A stretch of 64,000 nucleotides of DNA from Pseudocalidococcus azoricus BACA0444 (GCF_031729055.1 NZ_JAVMIP010000014.1:27976-91975); one strand, 5' to 3'. Positions 34,702 through 44,483 are shown, counted from the first letter of the stretch. Notes: generated by a model not told the origin, from the sequence alone. Program-made: numbers and translations.

Positions 34702-35114
34702 ATGCCCAATCAAGATCCTAACCAGGCCTGGTTAACCATTCATAGCTCAAATAAGCTCAAATATGACGTAGAACTTTGGGGGGTATCAGTTGGACTATTG
34801 GTCGTTCTCAAAGTTGTCGGATTGTCATTGAAGATCGCTATGCTTCTCGACTCCATGCAGTGATTAACTCAGTCATGTTTCGGCATCAATTTCTATATTT
34901 TGTCATGGATAAAAACACAGTTAACGGCACATTGCTGAATGGGAATAATTTAGTCTATCCAACTCTCCTCCATGATCAAGATGTCATGGTGATGGGAACG
35001 ACAATTCTGGCATTTCACTATCCGACCATGTTTGAAGTTAAAGAACCCAGGATTATCAAAGAAATTCAAAAATTTTCCCAAACCATTAGCAAAAGTATTC
35101 CCTGGCCGGGCTAA
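34702..35114 (+). pseudogene. FHA-domain protein with a frameshift in a poly-G tract
   Basis: From ATG 34702 the frame reads MPNQDPNQAWLTIHSSNKLK then YDVELWG, the first strands of an FHA domain. It then leaves the FHA frame at a run of six G (34777-34782). In the +1-related frame the domain continues GISWTIGRSQSCRIVIEDRYASRLHAVI and NTVNGTLLNGN, to the stop at 35114. A seventh G would give one continuous FHA protein of about 137 residues. Translation from the in-run TTG (34776) is another option but would lose the first strands. A true mutation, phase variation or a base-calling error are all possible. Confidence 0.75.
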
Positions 35115-35116
35115 GG

Positions 35117-36238
35117 TCAGGCTAAACTAGACAGCTTTAAGCGAGCAAAAATCATCCGCCCCGCAGAGGTTTGGAGGGCACTGGTAACTACAACGGGTAA
35201 TTGATCACCAATGTGGGTTTGCCCCTCTTCCACCACCACCATTGTCCCATCTTCAAGATAGCCAACCCCTTGTTCTGGTTCTTTTCCTTCTTTAATAATT
35301 TTTAGTTCCAAGGTATCCCCCGGCAAGTAAACCGGACGCAGGGCCTGGGCTAATTCATTGACATTAAAAACATTCACCTTTTGAAACTGGGCGACTTTAT
35401 TGAGGTTGTAATCGTTAGTGACTAAGATACCATCAATTTCTTGGGCAAGTCGGACCAGCTTGGCATCAACGGTCGTCAAGTCTGGATAATCAGCGGAATG
35501 GATTAAAATCCGTCCATTGAGATTAGCCTGTAGCCTGTTCAAAATATCCAGGCCCCGTCGTCCTCGCGACCGCTTTAAGTCATTTTGGGCATCCGCAACC
35601 AGTTGCAACTCCTGGAGGACAAACTGGGGAACAAGAATTTGCCCCTCAATAAACCCCAAGGTGAGTAACTGCTCAATCCGGCCATCAATAATACAACTCG
35701 TATCCAGTACCTTTGAGGCGGCGGCCTTTAAGATACCTTCGGCGACAAGAGAGGTTTCAACAGAATTAGGATTAATTAACCGCAACAGGGCCCGCCCCTG
35801 ACTGTCTGCTAATGTGGTTCCGGTATAAGCAAATAAAATGCTCGTTAATACGGCTGTCATCGGCTTGATGAACGAGAAATCATCAGGAATGGGTAGGAGA
35901 AAAATTGGTGCCAGGAGCAAGTTAGCCAACAATAGCCCCACCACCAGGCCCACCGCCCGTGACAATAAAACATCGGCTGGTAAATGGCGAATATCGGCCT
36001 CAACTCGGTGATAGGCCGTTTGGACTGCTAAACCAACTCCAATCCCAATTAAGCCGCCAAATCCGGCCACAACCCACCGTAACGCGCTGATGTTGGCCAC
36101 TTGTTCAAGGGTCATGGGAGGAAGAAGATTGACCGCATGAAACCCAATCGCGGCTCCAGCAACAATAAAAATAAAGGATAGTATGATGTCGAGCATGGCT
36201 TGATTACCCTGAGTGGCGGGGGGCGTTGTTTCCATCAT
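35117..36238 (-). CDS. PIN/TRAM domain membrane protein (YacL-like)
   Basis: 373 residues. The N-terminal 150 residues hold four hydrophobic segments. A PIN domain follows, with VLDTSCIIDGRIEQLLTLGFIEG and a second acidic site VTNDYNLNKVAQ. A TRAM-like OB fold at the end contains GVGYLEDGTMVVVEEG. The match is to the YacL/PIN-TRAM family, probable membrane-bound RNases of unknown target. It ends 2 bp past the convergent FHA gene stop. Confidence 0.9.
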   Translation of the reverse strand: MMETTPPATQGNQAMLDIILSFIFIVAGAAIGFHAVNLLPPMTLEQVANISALRWVVAGFGGLIGIGVGLAVQTAYHRVEADIRHLPADVLLSRAVGLVVGLLLANLLLAPIFLLPIPDDFSFIKPMTAVLTSILFAYTGTTLADSQGRALLRLINPNSVETSLVAEGILKAAASKVLDTSCIIDGRIEQLLTLGFIEGQILVPQFVLQELQLVADAQNDLKRSRGRRGLDILNRLQANLNGRILIHSADYPDLTTVDAKLVRLAQEIDGILVTNDYNLNKVAQFQKVNVFNVNELAQALRPVYLPGDTLELKIIKEGKEPEQGVGYLEDGTMVVVEEGQTHIGDQLPVVVTSALQTSAGRMIFARLKLSSLA

Positions 36239-36336
36239 CTCTGAGTTTGGGGCCGAGACAGAGTTGGGATTACCGCTCTTTAGAGGCGCAATCGTCTCAG
36301 TACTCCGAACAAAATTCCTGGACTGTTCTTATTGGA

Positions 36337-37380
36337 TTATAATTCCTCAGTTTTAGCCTGGTTTGACTGGGGCTGTTTACAGGAAGCAGACTCTGTATTC
36401 CAATCAATGATCCGGCCGGCCCGACTACCTGCTTTAAGACCAACGGCCTCGGCCTGGGGGCCCAAAATTAAGCGCATTAACAGTCCCCCCAAGGTTGCCA
36501 AGGCTGTTTCCCCCACAAAGGCGCGACTCGTTTTCATCCACCATTCCAGGACAATATTAACCGAGGACGATGTAGGGGCTGTTGTGTCAGGTTTTGGATC
36601 AGGGCTGATTACTTGTCGGGCTGCGTCTTCGGCAATTTGTCCGCCGACCATATTCCCCATCATTTGCCCAATAATTTCTCCGGGCGGCCCAAGCAAAGCT
36701 CCCCCCACCAGGCCCCCTGTGATTTCCCCAGTCACTTCTCCGGCTTTACTACTGGTGCGAATTTTCAAACTCTGGGCCACTTTTTCTTCAGTTTTCTCAA
36801 GGCAAATCTTCTCCAGATCAGAGGGATGTTCTTTTAAGGTTTGCAGGGCCTCCACACAGATTCTTGCTCCCACGACACCGCCTACAAATGTCCCCACCTG
36901 TGTCCCCACAACCACTCCGGCTGGCCCCAATGTAGCTCCCCCCACCGCGCCCCCGGCCAATCCGCCAACCACATCTCCAACTTGTCCGCCAACAATGAAG
37001 CTGCCAATATTTTGAGCTTGATCACTGACCTGGGCTGGCTCGAGGGCAAAGGCCCGCGTTAAGTTTGTCCAGCCCTGATACCCTTGTCCGCTCACTTCTA
37101 AGTCACCTATGGTTTGGAGTTGGCTGAACAGTTGTTGGAGGCAGAGGATTTGAGGATTCCAGTGAATCGTGAAAGATTGGGCAGCCAAATTGAGGTGAAT
37201 GGCACAAATCCCCGCTTGAGTTTGGAGTTGTGTTTGCAGAAACTCTCCATAGCTGGGGTCTTGACGGAGATGGGGAATTTTTAGTCGCATTCGATCTTTT
37301 GTTAAATGGACTAACTCGGCCGGAATCAGGGGAGCGGGGCCTGGGGGTGGCTGGCTAGAGGATGGGGATGTGCTGCTCAT
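36337..37380 (-). CDS. HMA-like plus double glycine-zipper protein
   Basis: 347 residues. A Pro-rich N-terminus leads to a ferredoxin-like HMA2-type domain (about 30-110; DRMRLKIPHLRQDPSYGEFL), without the CxxC metal site. Two glycine-zipper regions follow. The first (about 145-190) reads GGQVGDVVGGLAGGAVGGAT, the second (about 220-265) GEVTGEITGGLVGGALLG. Such GxxxG runs insert into or associate with membranes. A third hydrophobic segment with FVGETALATLGGLLMRLILG lies near 310. Similar HMA2-like proteins occur in cyanobacteria; the role is unknown. Confidence 0.75.
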   Translation of the reverse strand: MSSTSPSSSQPPPGPAPLIPAELVHLTKDRMRLKIPHLRQDPSYGEFLQTQLQTQAGICAIHLNLAAQSFTIHWNPQILCLQQLFSQLQTIGDLEVSGQGYQGWTNLTRAFALEPAQVSDQAQNIGSFIVGGQVGDVVGGLAGGAVGGATLGPAGVVVGTQVGTFVGGVVGARICVEALQTLKEHPSDLEKICLEKTEEKVAQSLKIRTSSKAGEVTGEITGGLVGGALLGPPGEIIGQMMGNMVGGQIAEDAARQVISPDPKPDTTAPTSSSVNIVLEWWMKTSRAFVGETALATLGGLLMRLILGPQAEAVGLKAGSRAGRIIDWNTESASCKQPQSNQAKTEEL

Positions 37381-37455
37381 GAGGGGCCAACTGCCAGGGG
37401 GACTATTTGGATTTTAGTGAGTCTCTGGTGCCAATAATTTTGAACATAATTGGGA

Positions 37456-38133
37456 TCAAGGAGCCAGACCATTTTCCAGGGCAAAGCGGACTAACTCGGT
37501 GCGACTACTGGTATTGGTTTTAATGAACAGGCGGCTGACATATTTTTCAATATTCCGGACACTGGTTTGGAGTTGACTGGCAATTTCCTTATTCATTAAG
37601 CCTTGAACAACCAAATCTAAAACACTCTGCTCTCTGGGGGTCAGATCTAGTTTGATCGGATTGGGATTTAAGGGGGTGCCGCGTTTGACTAAGAGGGAGC
37701 GTAATTCGGCAATTTGTCCGGCTAAGTCGGCAATATCCGGTTCGCTAATTGCAGCGGCTTGTTGATAGCGGCGGAGGAGATTTTTAATAATGGCAACCAA
37801 TTCATCAGGGTCAAAGGGTTTGGAGAGATAGGCATCACAACCTGCGTCATAGCCCTGGACGCGATCCCGTTTCATCCCCCGAGCCGTTAAGAACACAACG
37901 GGTAAATAACTAAAGCGTTCGTCTTCCCGCAGCTTGGCCAAAAATTCATAGCCATCCACTTGGGGCATCATCACATCGGTAATGACTAAATCGGGTCGCT
38001 GTTGTTCGAGCAGTTCCCAGGCCTGGGTGGCATTACTGGCGGCGGTGACGGTAAACCCACTGTCCTCTAAGTAGGCCTGGACAGCATCCCGCAACCCCGG
38101 TTCATCATCCACCAACAACAAATGCTCAGACAT
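37456..38133 (-). CDS. NarL/LuxR-type response regulator, Rre1/Ycf29-like
   Basis: 225 residues. The receiver domain has the acidic pair DDEP, phospho-acceptor Asp53 in ITDVMMPQVDGYEF, Thr in FLTARG and Lys in YLSKPFDPDEL. A linker leads to a LuxR helix-turn-helix (LTPREQSVLDLVVQGLMNKEIASQLQ, then SVRNIEKYVSRLFIKTN). Overall it resembles cyanobacterial Rre1 and plastid Ycf29, which respond to heat and redox stress; NblR is another option. No histidine kinase lies beside it. Confidence 0.85.
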   Translation of the reverse strand: MSEHLLLVDDEPGLRDAVQAYLEDSGFTVTAASNATQAWELLEQQRPDLVITDVMMPQVDGYEFLAKLREDERFSYLPVVFLTARGMKRDRVQGYDAGCDAYLSKPFDPDELVAIIKNLLRRYQQAAAISEPDIADLAGQIAELRSLLVKRGTPLNPNPIKLDLTPREQSVLDLVVQGLMNKEIASQLQTSVRNIEKYVSRLFIKTNTSSRTELVRFALENGLAP

Positions 38134-38219
38134 AGTGATTCCAAGTTTTCTGACTCATGCACGGGGCTAATCATGCCGCCTAATTTCTAGTGTACGCTGC
38201 CAACTTCCTCTAAAATTGA

Positions 38220-38669
38220 GTGAATCCGCAAGTCCGTATGCTAAAACAGAGGGCAGTTATGGAAGCTGAGACAATGAGTATATCTGCACCTGAAATGGCC
38301 ATTGCTCCAATCAATACGGTCGCGGCCACAGAACTGCGTCCTTGGGGATCATTTACGATCTTGGAAGAGGGGCCGGGTTACAAAATTAAGCGGATTGAGG
38401 TCAAACCTGGCCATCGCCTGAGTTTACAAATGCACCACCACCGCAGTGAACATTGGATTGTGATTGCTGGTATTGCCAAGGTTCAACGGGGTGAAGAGAT
38501 TATTATGCTTTCTCCCAATGAATCTACCTATGTGCCCCAGTTTACCCGGCATCGTTTGGAAAATCCGGGCAAGATCAACTTAGTGTTAATTGAAGTTCAG
38601 AATGGGCAATATTTGGGCGAGGATGATATCCAACGGTTTGAGGACGACTACGCCCGCTCCCATACTTAA
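38220..38669 (+). CDS. Single-cupin protein, mannose-6-phosphate isomerase type II C-terminal domain
   Basis: 149 residues with a GTG start; the ATG at 38238 is an alternative. RPWGSFTILEEGPGYKIKRIEVKPGHRLSLQMHHHRSEHWIVIAG is the classic metal-binding cupin of bifunctional ManC/AlgA. The nucleotidyltransferase part is missing. The HHHRSEH cluster supplies the metal ligands. Stand-alone forms probably isomerise mannose-6-P and fructose-6-P for GDP-mannose supply. First of a rightward run with iscA-like and lpt genes. Confidence 0.88.
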   Translation: MNPQVRMLKQRAVMEAETMSISAPEMAIAPINTVAATELRPWGSFTILEEGPGYKIKRIEVKPGHRLSLQMHHHRSEHWIVIAGIAKVQRGEEIIMLSPNESTYVPQFTRHRLENPGKINLVLIEVQNGQYLGEDDIQRFEDDYARSHT

Positions 38670-38716
38670 AATTTCTCATGCCTGAGTTGCCTCCCGATAC
38701 TGTCTAAACTCTGACT

Positions 38717-39058
38717 ATGACCGTAACCCTAACCCCCACCGCTGTCCGTGAACTTGAGCGACTACGCCAAAAATCCCAGGCCAAGGCCAATGGAGAGATT
38801 GTTCGCTTAGGGGTCACTTCCGGTGGATGCGCTGATTGGCTCTACGTTTTGGAGTTTATTCAAACCCCCCAACCTGATGATCAGATCACGGAAACGGCGG
38901 GCCTGGTGATTGCGGTGGCAGCGGACAGTGTGGCTAAATTGACAGATTTGACTTTAGACTACACTGAAGATTTAATGGGTGGGGCCTTTCGATTCCATAA
39001 TCCGATGGCTGGGCAGACCTGTGGCTGTGGTCTTTCCTTTAAGCTAGTGGATCATTGA
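38717..39058 (+). CDS. IscA/SufA/HesB-type Fe-S assembly protein
   Basis: 113 residues. Three conserved Cys bind the cluster or iron: Cys38 in VTSGGCADW and Cys102/Cys104 in GQTCGCGLSF. It is an A-type carrier for Fe-S maturation in the cytosol. Insertions relative to IscA are minor. No other isc/suf genes are adjacent. Same strand as the lpt operon, 73 bp before lptA. Confidence 0.93.
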   Translation: MTVTLTPTAVRELERLRQKSQAKANGEIVRLGVTSGGCADWLYVLEFIQTPQPDDQITETAGLVIAVAADSVAKLTDLTLDYTEDLMGGAFRFHNPMAGQTCGCGLSFKLVDH

Positions 39059-39131
39059 AGGCAACTCCCTGGACTAGAATCAAGTCATTACATCTGGGAG
39101 TATTGAGCAGGACAAGGTCAGAGGATTAAGC

Positions 39132-39584
39132 GTGACACAATTCAATTGGGGGAGCAAACGGTTACTCTTGGGACTTTTCCTTGGTCTGGGGGTGCTTGGG
39201 GCCGCTTCGGTCGCAGAATCTCAGAATCCATCTCCACCTGATGCCAATCCAGTCCCGCAACAGGCCTTGACCATTCTCGCCGATGTCCAGCAGGCCAACT
39301 CCATTACGGGGATCGTCACTGCTCGGGGTAATGTTCAACTCATTTATCCCGCCCGCCAAATTCAGGCTACCGCGACCCAGGCCCAATACTTCAGTCGGGA
39401 GCGGCGGATTGTCTTAACTGGCAATGTTTATGTTCTGCAAAAGGGGAATAGCTTACGGGGCGATAGTGTGACGTATTTGATTGATCAGGAAAAGTTTGTC
39501 GCCACCCCAGTCACAAACCAACAGGTTGAATCCATTTTGCTGATTCGGGATAATCCTCCCAAGACTACCAATCCAAATCCATAG
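39132..39584 (+). CDS. lptA: LptA/OstA-like periplasmic protein
   Basis: 150 residues with a GTG start. A signal peptide (LLLGLFLGLGVLGAASVAES) is followed by an OstA-like beta-jellyroll: ITGIVTARGNVQLIYPARQIQATATQAQYFS and RRIVLTGNVYVLQKGNSLRG. It bridges lipopolysaccharide from the inner to the outer membrane. It lies 12 bp before lptB, forming an lptA-lptB-lptF operon. In cyanobacteria the protein is short, as here. Confidence 0.87.
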   Translation: MTQFNWGSKRLLLGLFLGLGVLGAASVAESQNPSPPDANPVPQQALTILADVQQANSITGIVTARGNVQLIYPARQIQATATQAQYFSRERRIVLTGNVYVLQKGNSLRGDSVTYLIDQEKFVATPVTNQQVESILLIRDNPPKTTNPNP

Positions 39585-39596
39585 CTTCCTTTCCCC

Positions 39597-40325
39597 ATGA
39601 AAATTTTGTTAGAAGGTGTACGCAAAACCTATGGGGCCAGGACAGTTGTTGATCAGATCACCTTAGGGATTGAGCAGGGGGAGATTGTCGGACTCTTGGG
39701 GCCAAACGGGGCTGGGAAAACCACAACATTTTATTTAGCCACAGGCCTGGAAAAACCCGATCAGGGAAGAGTTTGGTTAGATCGCGACGACATTACCCCA
39801 TTGCCCCTCCATCGCCGGGCCAGGTTGGGAATTGGCTATCTCCCCCAAGAACCGAGTATCTTTCGGAATTTAACAGTGGCAGAAAATATTCTCCTAGTTT
39901 TAGAGCAAACCAATGTGCCGCGATACCTCTGGGCTGATCGCTTGGATCATTTACTGGCAGATCTGAATCTCCATAAAATTGCTCAGATCAAAGGCAATCG
40001 AGTCTCAGGGGGGGAACGGCGGCGCACGGAATTAGCCCGAGCTTTGGCCATTGGCGTTGAGGGGCCCAAATTTTTGTTTTTAGATGAACCTTTTGCCGGG
40101 GTGGATCCAATTGCGGTCGGCGAAATTCAAACCATCGTTACCCAACTGCGGGCCCAGAACTTAGGGATATTGATTACTGATCACAATGTTCGGGAAACCC
40201 TTTCTATCGTGGATCGGGCCTATATTATGCGGGATGGGCATATTCTCGCGGCGGGGGCAGCAGAGGCCTTATATGAGGATCCCCTCGTCCGGCAATACTA
40301 TTTGGGTGAAAACTTTGTCCCCTAG
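39597..40325 (+). CDS. lptB: LPS export ABC transporter ATPase LptB
   Basis: 242 residues. Walker A GPNGAGKTTT, signature VSGGERRRTELARAL, Walker B KFLFLDEPFAGVD and the H-loop ITDHNVRE are complete. The short length and sequence match LptB, the cytosolic motor of LptBFG. It overlaps the next gene's start by about 50 bp. Confidence 0.95.
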   Translation: MKILLEGVRKTYGARTVVDQITLGIEQGEIVGLLGPNGAGKTTTFYLATGLEKPDQGRVWLDRDDITPLPLHRRARLGIGYLPQEPSIFRNLTVAENILLVLEQTNVPRYLWADRLDHLLADLNLHKIAQIKGNRVSGGERRRTELARALAIGVEGPKFLFLDEPFAGVDPIAVGEIQTIVTQLRAQNLGILITDHNVRETLSIVDRAYIMRDGHILAAGAAEALYEDPLVRQYYLGENFVP

Positions 40326-41469
40326 GCGAATTGGGCGGCGATTGATCTGGCAACTGGGCCGGATTATCCCTGGCTCACAATTGGACTGGTATCTCTGGCG
40401 AAATATTGCCCCTGCCTTTGGCCTGGGAATCACGATTTTTGCCGCCTTAGCTCTTTCGGTGGGGGTGCTATTTGACCTAGTGCGACAAGTGGCAGAGGCT
40501 CAAATTCCCTTGACCGCAGTTTTACAAGTTCTGCTCTTACAAATCCCTTACACTCTCACCTTTGCCTTGCCCATGGCGGTAATGCTGGCTGTTTTAACTA
40601 CGATCAGTCGCTTGGGGGAAGATGGGGAACTAGTGGCGTTCAAGAGTATTGGTCTTAGTCTCTATCGTCTTGCTGCACCGATTTTGGCCTTTTCTCTGAT
40701 GATTAGCCTCATCACGTTTACCTTGGGTGAAACCGTCATTCCTGAGTTTCGATCCCAGTCGGACCAGGTGTTACAGCGGTATCTGCACCAAGAAGAGCGG
40801 GTTGGCCAAAGTCGGGACATTTACTATCCAGAATATGGCCCCAATGACCAAGTGCGGCGATTGTACTATGCCAAGGAATTTGATGGGGTCTCCATGCGGG
40901 GGATTACCGTGGTAGATTTTTCCCAACCGGAGTTAGTACAGGTGATTACGGCAGCCCAGGCCAACTGGAGTTATCCCAAAAGTACTTGGACGATTGCCGA
41001 TGGGGTGATTTACCTTGTTTCAAGTTTGGGGAATATTCGCGACATTATTGAGTTTCAACAGCAGCAGTTAGTCATTCCCCGCAAGTTAGAAGAAGATGTC
41101 CTCAGCCCTTCCCAAGTGACCGAACTCTCAACGGCCCAAGCCCGCCAGGCCCTGACCCTAGCTGAACAGGATCAGAATCCAACCCTAGTCAGAGCCTTAA
41201 ATGTCCATCTCCAGCAGCAATATGCTCAACCCTTTGTGGCGATTGTCTTTGGATTGATGGGTTTGGGGTTTGGGGCGATGGGGCAGAAGCGGGGGGCGGC
41301 CCAGGGGTTTGGCTTGAGTGTGGGGTTAATTTTTGCCCAGATTCTGTTGACCTATTTTGCCGGTGCTTTAGGATTTGTGGGGATATTAACTCCAGTGATG
41401 GCGGCTTGGTTCCCCCAGGGCCTGGGCCTAGCTGTGGCTGTCTGGCTCATTCAACGGGCTAATCGCTAA
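40273..41469 (+). CDS. LptF/LptG family permease
   Basis: 398 residues if the ATG at 40273 inside lptB is used; a GTG at 40306 is another candidate. Six membrane helices in two groups (residues about 45-155 and 315-395) flank a periplasmic beta-jellyroll domain. The first group contains LWRNIAPAFGLGITIFAALALSV and ISRLGEDGELVAFKSIGLS, typical of YjgP/YjgQ. Only one permease gene is present, as in other cyanobacteria, where it may homodimerise or pair with a distant gene. Confidence 0.93.
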   Translation: MRIPSSGNTIWVKTLSPRRIGRRLIWQLGRIIPGSQLDWYLWRNIAPAFGLGITIFAALALSVGVLFDLVRQVAEAQIPLTAVLQVLLLQIPYTLTFALPMAVMLAVLTTISRLGEDGELVAFKSIGLSLYRLAAPILAFSLMISLITFTLGETVIPEFRSQSDQVLQRYLHQEERVGQSRDIYYPEYGPNDQVRRLYYAKEFDGVSMRGITVVDFSQPELVQVITAAQANWSYPKSTWTIADGVIYLVSSLGNIRDIIEFQQQQLVIPRKLEEDVLSPSQVTELSTAQARQALTLAEQDQNPTLVRALNVHLQQQYAQPFVAIVFGLMGLGFGAMGQKRGAAQGFGLSVGLIFAQILLTYFAGALGFVGILTPVMAAWFPQGLGLAVAVWLIQRANR

Positions 41470-41534
41470 GTTCCTCGCCGACCTATGATAGATGAGCAGA
41501 AGAGAGTCAGGACAGGCCTGGGTGAGTTGGTCTT

Positions 41535-43427
41535 GTGAGTTACGAACCGCTGCACCATAAATATCGCCCCCAAACCTTTGCGGATCTGGTGGGTCAAACG
41601 GCTATCGCCACAACCTTGACCAATGCCCTGCACCAGGAACGCATCGCCCCAGCCTATTTGTTTTGTGGGCCGCGGGGAACCGGAAAAACCTCCAGTGCAA
41701 GGATTTTAGCTAAATCTCTCAACTGTTTAAGTGCGCCGAAACCAACCCACAGCCCTTGCGGTGTTTGTGATGTTTGCCAGGCCATTACCCGCAGTTCTGC
41801 CTTAGATGTAATTGAAATTGATGCGGCCAGTAATACTGGGGTTGATAATATTCGGGAGTTAATTGAAAAATCACAATTTGCCCCGGTTCAATGTCGGTAT
41901 AAAGTGTATGTAATTGACGAATGTCATATGCTCAGTACCTCAGCGTTTAATGCCCTTTTAAAGACTCTTGAAGAACCTCCAGACCGAGTAATCTTTGTCT
42001 TAGCAACAACGGATCCTCAACGCGTTTTACCCACAATTATTTCTCGTTGTCAACGTTTTGATTTTCGGCGCATCCCCCTGGCCGATATGGTCTCCCATTT
42101 AACCCATATTGCCGAATTAGAAACTATTAATATCAATCCAGCAGCCGTTAACCTCGTTGCCCAAATTGCCCAAGGTGGCCTGCGGGATGCGGAAAGTTTA
42201 CTCGATCAACTCAGTTTATTAGCTGGGGAAATTACCATTGAACGGGTTTGGGATTTAGCTGGTTCGGTACCTGAACAAGATTTATTTCACTTGCTCCAGG
42301 CCATCAAGAGTCAACATCCCGAAACCTTATTGGAACAAACTCGGCAACTCTTGGAACGGGGCCGGGAACCCTTAATTGTGTTGCAGAACCTGACCGGATT
42401 TTATCGCGATTTTCTGATTGCAAAAACTGCCCCCAACCGTCAAGATTTAGTCGCGTTGACTCCCGATACCTGGAACGCCCTTTGTGAATTTGCCCAAAGC
42501 TGGTCGAGTCAAGAAATCTTAGCAGGACAACAACATCTGCGGGCCTGTGAATTGCAAGTGAAAAACACAACTCAGCCGCGTCTGTGGTTAGAAGTGGGGC
42601 TTTTAGGTTTGCTGTCCCTCTCCCAAACGGATCAAAGTTCTCCACCCCCAGCCCATAGTCCCAGGCCCCCGGCTCAAACACCCCCGATTCCCCCCGCAGT
42701 CATTTCCCCCCCCCCAAGCCAGCCCGTTGCCAATGCCATTCTCCCAACTGCAACACCGCCGCGCCCACCCGTTTCCGAAAATCTGCCAACCCAGGCCCCG
42801 TCACCATCTCCGGCAAAATCTCCTCCCCCAGCCCCCACCCCCCAGGCCCCCGATCCCCCTGACCTCAACCTTTCCCACCTTTGGCAACAGGGCATTCAAC
42901 TGGTTCAATTTCCGGGTACCCAGGCCTTGCTCTCCCAACATGGGCAACTCCTCAGTTGTAGTGATCGGGAAATTCGGATTGGCTTGCCATCCCCCGGCCT
43001 ATTGAAGCTGACCCAAAAGTATCAGGACAAAATCGAAATTGCCTTTCAAACAGCCCTTGGCAAACCCGTCAAAGTTCGCTTAGAAATTGCCACCAGTTCA
43101 CCGGAACTAGCTCAATCTAGTCCAGCCGTCCAGCCCCGGCCCACCCCACCTCCTCCCGACCCCATCCTTAATTCCCGTCAACCACCCGCCCCCCCGCCTG
43201 AAAACCCGCCCGCCCCAGAATTCCAACTTGCGCCCCCCGCCCCCCCCGATGCCCTCAGCCAGGCCACCCAAAGCTTTGCCAGATTTTTTGCCGGGGAAAT
43301 TGTTTCGCCTGAACCCGGTAGCCCCCCCCTAGTCTTGGAGTCGGAGCCGCTCAGCCCAGATCGCCTCATGCCCGCGACTGATGAACCAGAACTCCCCCCA
43401 GAACTTGAGGAAGATTTACCCTTTTAA
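41535..43427 (+). CDS. dnaX: DNA polymerase III gamma/tau subunit
   Basis: 630 residues, GTG start. The AAA+ domain begins YEPLHHKYRPQTFADLVGQ, with P-loop GPRGTGKT (45-52), zinc-module Cys residues in CLSAPKPTHSPCGVCDVC, and the DECHMLS Walker B. Long Pro-rich linkers lie at about 365-445 and 525-585 in the tau part. No intein is present, unlike some cyanobacterial DnaX genes. I saw no obvious poly-A frameshift site for making gamma. Confidence 0.96.
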   Translation: MSYEPLHHKYRPQTFADLVGQTAIATTLTNALHQERIAPAYLFCGPRGTGKTSSARILAKSLNCLSAPKPTHSPCGVCDVCQAITRSSALDVIEIDAASNTGVDNIRELIEKSQFAPVQCRYKVYVIDECHMLSTSAFNALLKTLEEPPDRVIFVLATTDPQRVLPTIISRCQRFDFRRIPLADMVSHLTHIAELETININPAAVNLVAQIAQGGLRDAESLLDQLSLLAGEITIERVWDLAGSVPEQDLFHLLQAIKSQHPETLLEQTRQLLERGREPLIVLQNLTGFYRDFLIAKTAPNRQDLVALTPDTWNALCEFAQSWSSQEILAGQQHLRACELQVKNTTQPRLWLEVGLLGLLSLSQTDQSSPPPAHSPRPPAQTPPIPPAVISPPPSQPVANAILPTATPPRPPVSENLPTQAPSPSPAKSPPPAPTPQAPDPPDLNLSHLWQQGIQLVQFPGTQALLSQHGQLLSCSDREIRIGLPSPGLLKLTQKYQDKIEIAFQTALGKPVKVRLEIATSSPELAQSSPAVQPRPTPPPPDPILNSRQPPAPPPENPPAPEFQLAPPAPPDALSQATQSFARFFAGEIVSPEPGSPPLVLESEPLSPDRLMPATDEPELPPELEEDLPF

Positions 43428-43445
43428 GCCACCCACTCCCGTGTT

Positions 43446-44483
43446 TTAACCCGAATATTGGCCCCGTAATTGTCCACAGGCCGCATCTCGTTCCAGGCCC
43501 CGCGAGCGGCGAATACTGGCAGCAAGACCGGCTTGATGGAGAATATTCAAAAAGGTTTGTAACTGGTGGGGGCTGGGGCGGCGATAACTGGCATCCTGAA
43601 TCGGATTGTAGGGAATCAGATTAACGTGACTTTGAAACCCTTTGAGTAATTGGGCTAAGGCCAAGGCCTGGGCTGGAGAATCATTCACCCCCGCTAAGAC
43701 CGTATATTCAAAACTCACCCGCCGGCCTGTTTTCTGGACATAATCCCGACAATCTTGGATGAGTTGATTTAGGGGGTAATGCTTGGCACTGGGAATGAGT
43801 TCTACGCGCAGAGCTTGATCCGGGGCATGGAGACTCACCGCTAAGGTCACTTGGAGAGTAAAGCTGGCTAGGCGTTTAATCTGGCCGGGAACCCCCACTG
43901 TAGAAATGGTGATATTGCGCTGTCCAATCCCCACATCTTGATTCAAGCACTGCACCGCCTCTAAGACCGCCTCTAAATTCAAAAGCGGCTCGCCCATCCC
44001 CATCAAAACCACATGACTGACCCGTTCCCCAAAGTCGGCCTGGACTGTTAACACCTGATCAACAATTTCATGGCGGGCTAAGTTGCGGCTAAATCCGCCT
44101 TTCCCGGTGGCACAAAAATCACAGGCCATGGGACAGCCGACTTGGGCAGAAACACAGACCGTTAATCGCTTGGCAGTCGGAATCCCCACCGTTTCAATCA
44201 CCAGGCCATCCGCCAGTTTGAGGAGATATTTGACCGTACCATCGGGACTGGGATGCCGGGCCTGGATTTGGGAACGTCCCACTGCCACAGACTCCAAAGA
44301 ATTCCGCCACTGCTGGGGAAAAACTGTTATCTCTGTGAGTGAATGAATTCCTTTTTGATACAGCCATTGATGGAGTTGTTGCCCCCGATAGGCCGGTTGG
44401 TGTTGGGATTCGGCCCAGGCCATGAGTTCAGGTTTAGACGCACCCAGAAGAGGGCCATCCGGGGATAAAACAGCAGCGTTCAT
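43446..44483 (-). CDS. rlmN: 23S rRNA (adenine-2503-C2) methyltransferase RlmN
   Basis: 345 residues. Radical-SAM motif [11 protein letters not shown] (CxxxCxxC) binds the 4Fe-4S cluster. The C-terminal [16 protein letters not shown] contains the second catalytic Cys. [11 protein letters not shown] is family-typical. It methylates C2 of A2503 in 23S rRNA and A37 in some tRNAs. It is convergent with dnaX. Confidence 0.96.
   Translation of the reverse strand: MNAAVLSPDGPLLGASKPELMAWAESQHQPAYRGQQLHQWLYQKGIHSLTEITVFPQQWRNSLESVAVGRSQIQARHPSPDGTVKYLLKLADGLVIETVGIPTAKRLTVCVSAQVGCPMACDFCATGKGGFSRNLARHEIVDQVLTVQADFGERVSHVVLMGMGEPLLNLEAVLEAVQCLNQDVGIGQRNITISTVGVPGQIKRLASFTLQVTLAVSLHAPDQALRVELIPSAKHYPLNQLIQDCRDYVQKTGRRVSFEYTVLAGVNDSPAQALALAQLLKGFQSHVNLIPYNPIQDASYRRPSPHQLQTFLNILHQAGLAASIRRSRGLERDAACGQLRGQYSG

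Noticed and set aside
36332..37062. Plus-strand frames rich in Pro/Thr/Ser opposite the glycine-zipper gene
   Set aside because: They are antisense reflections of the Gly/Val-rich coding sequence.
42304..43369. Frames opposite and within the Pro-rich part of dnaX
   Set aside because: Low-complexity C-rich DNA keeps several frames open; no ribosome site or family.
41535..43427. Intein in DnaX, as known in some cyanobacteria
   Set aside because: The P-loop and sensor regions are continuous and the length is normal, so no intein.
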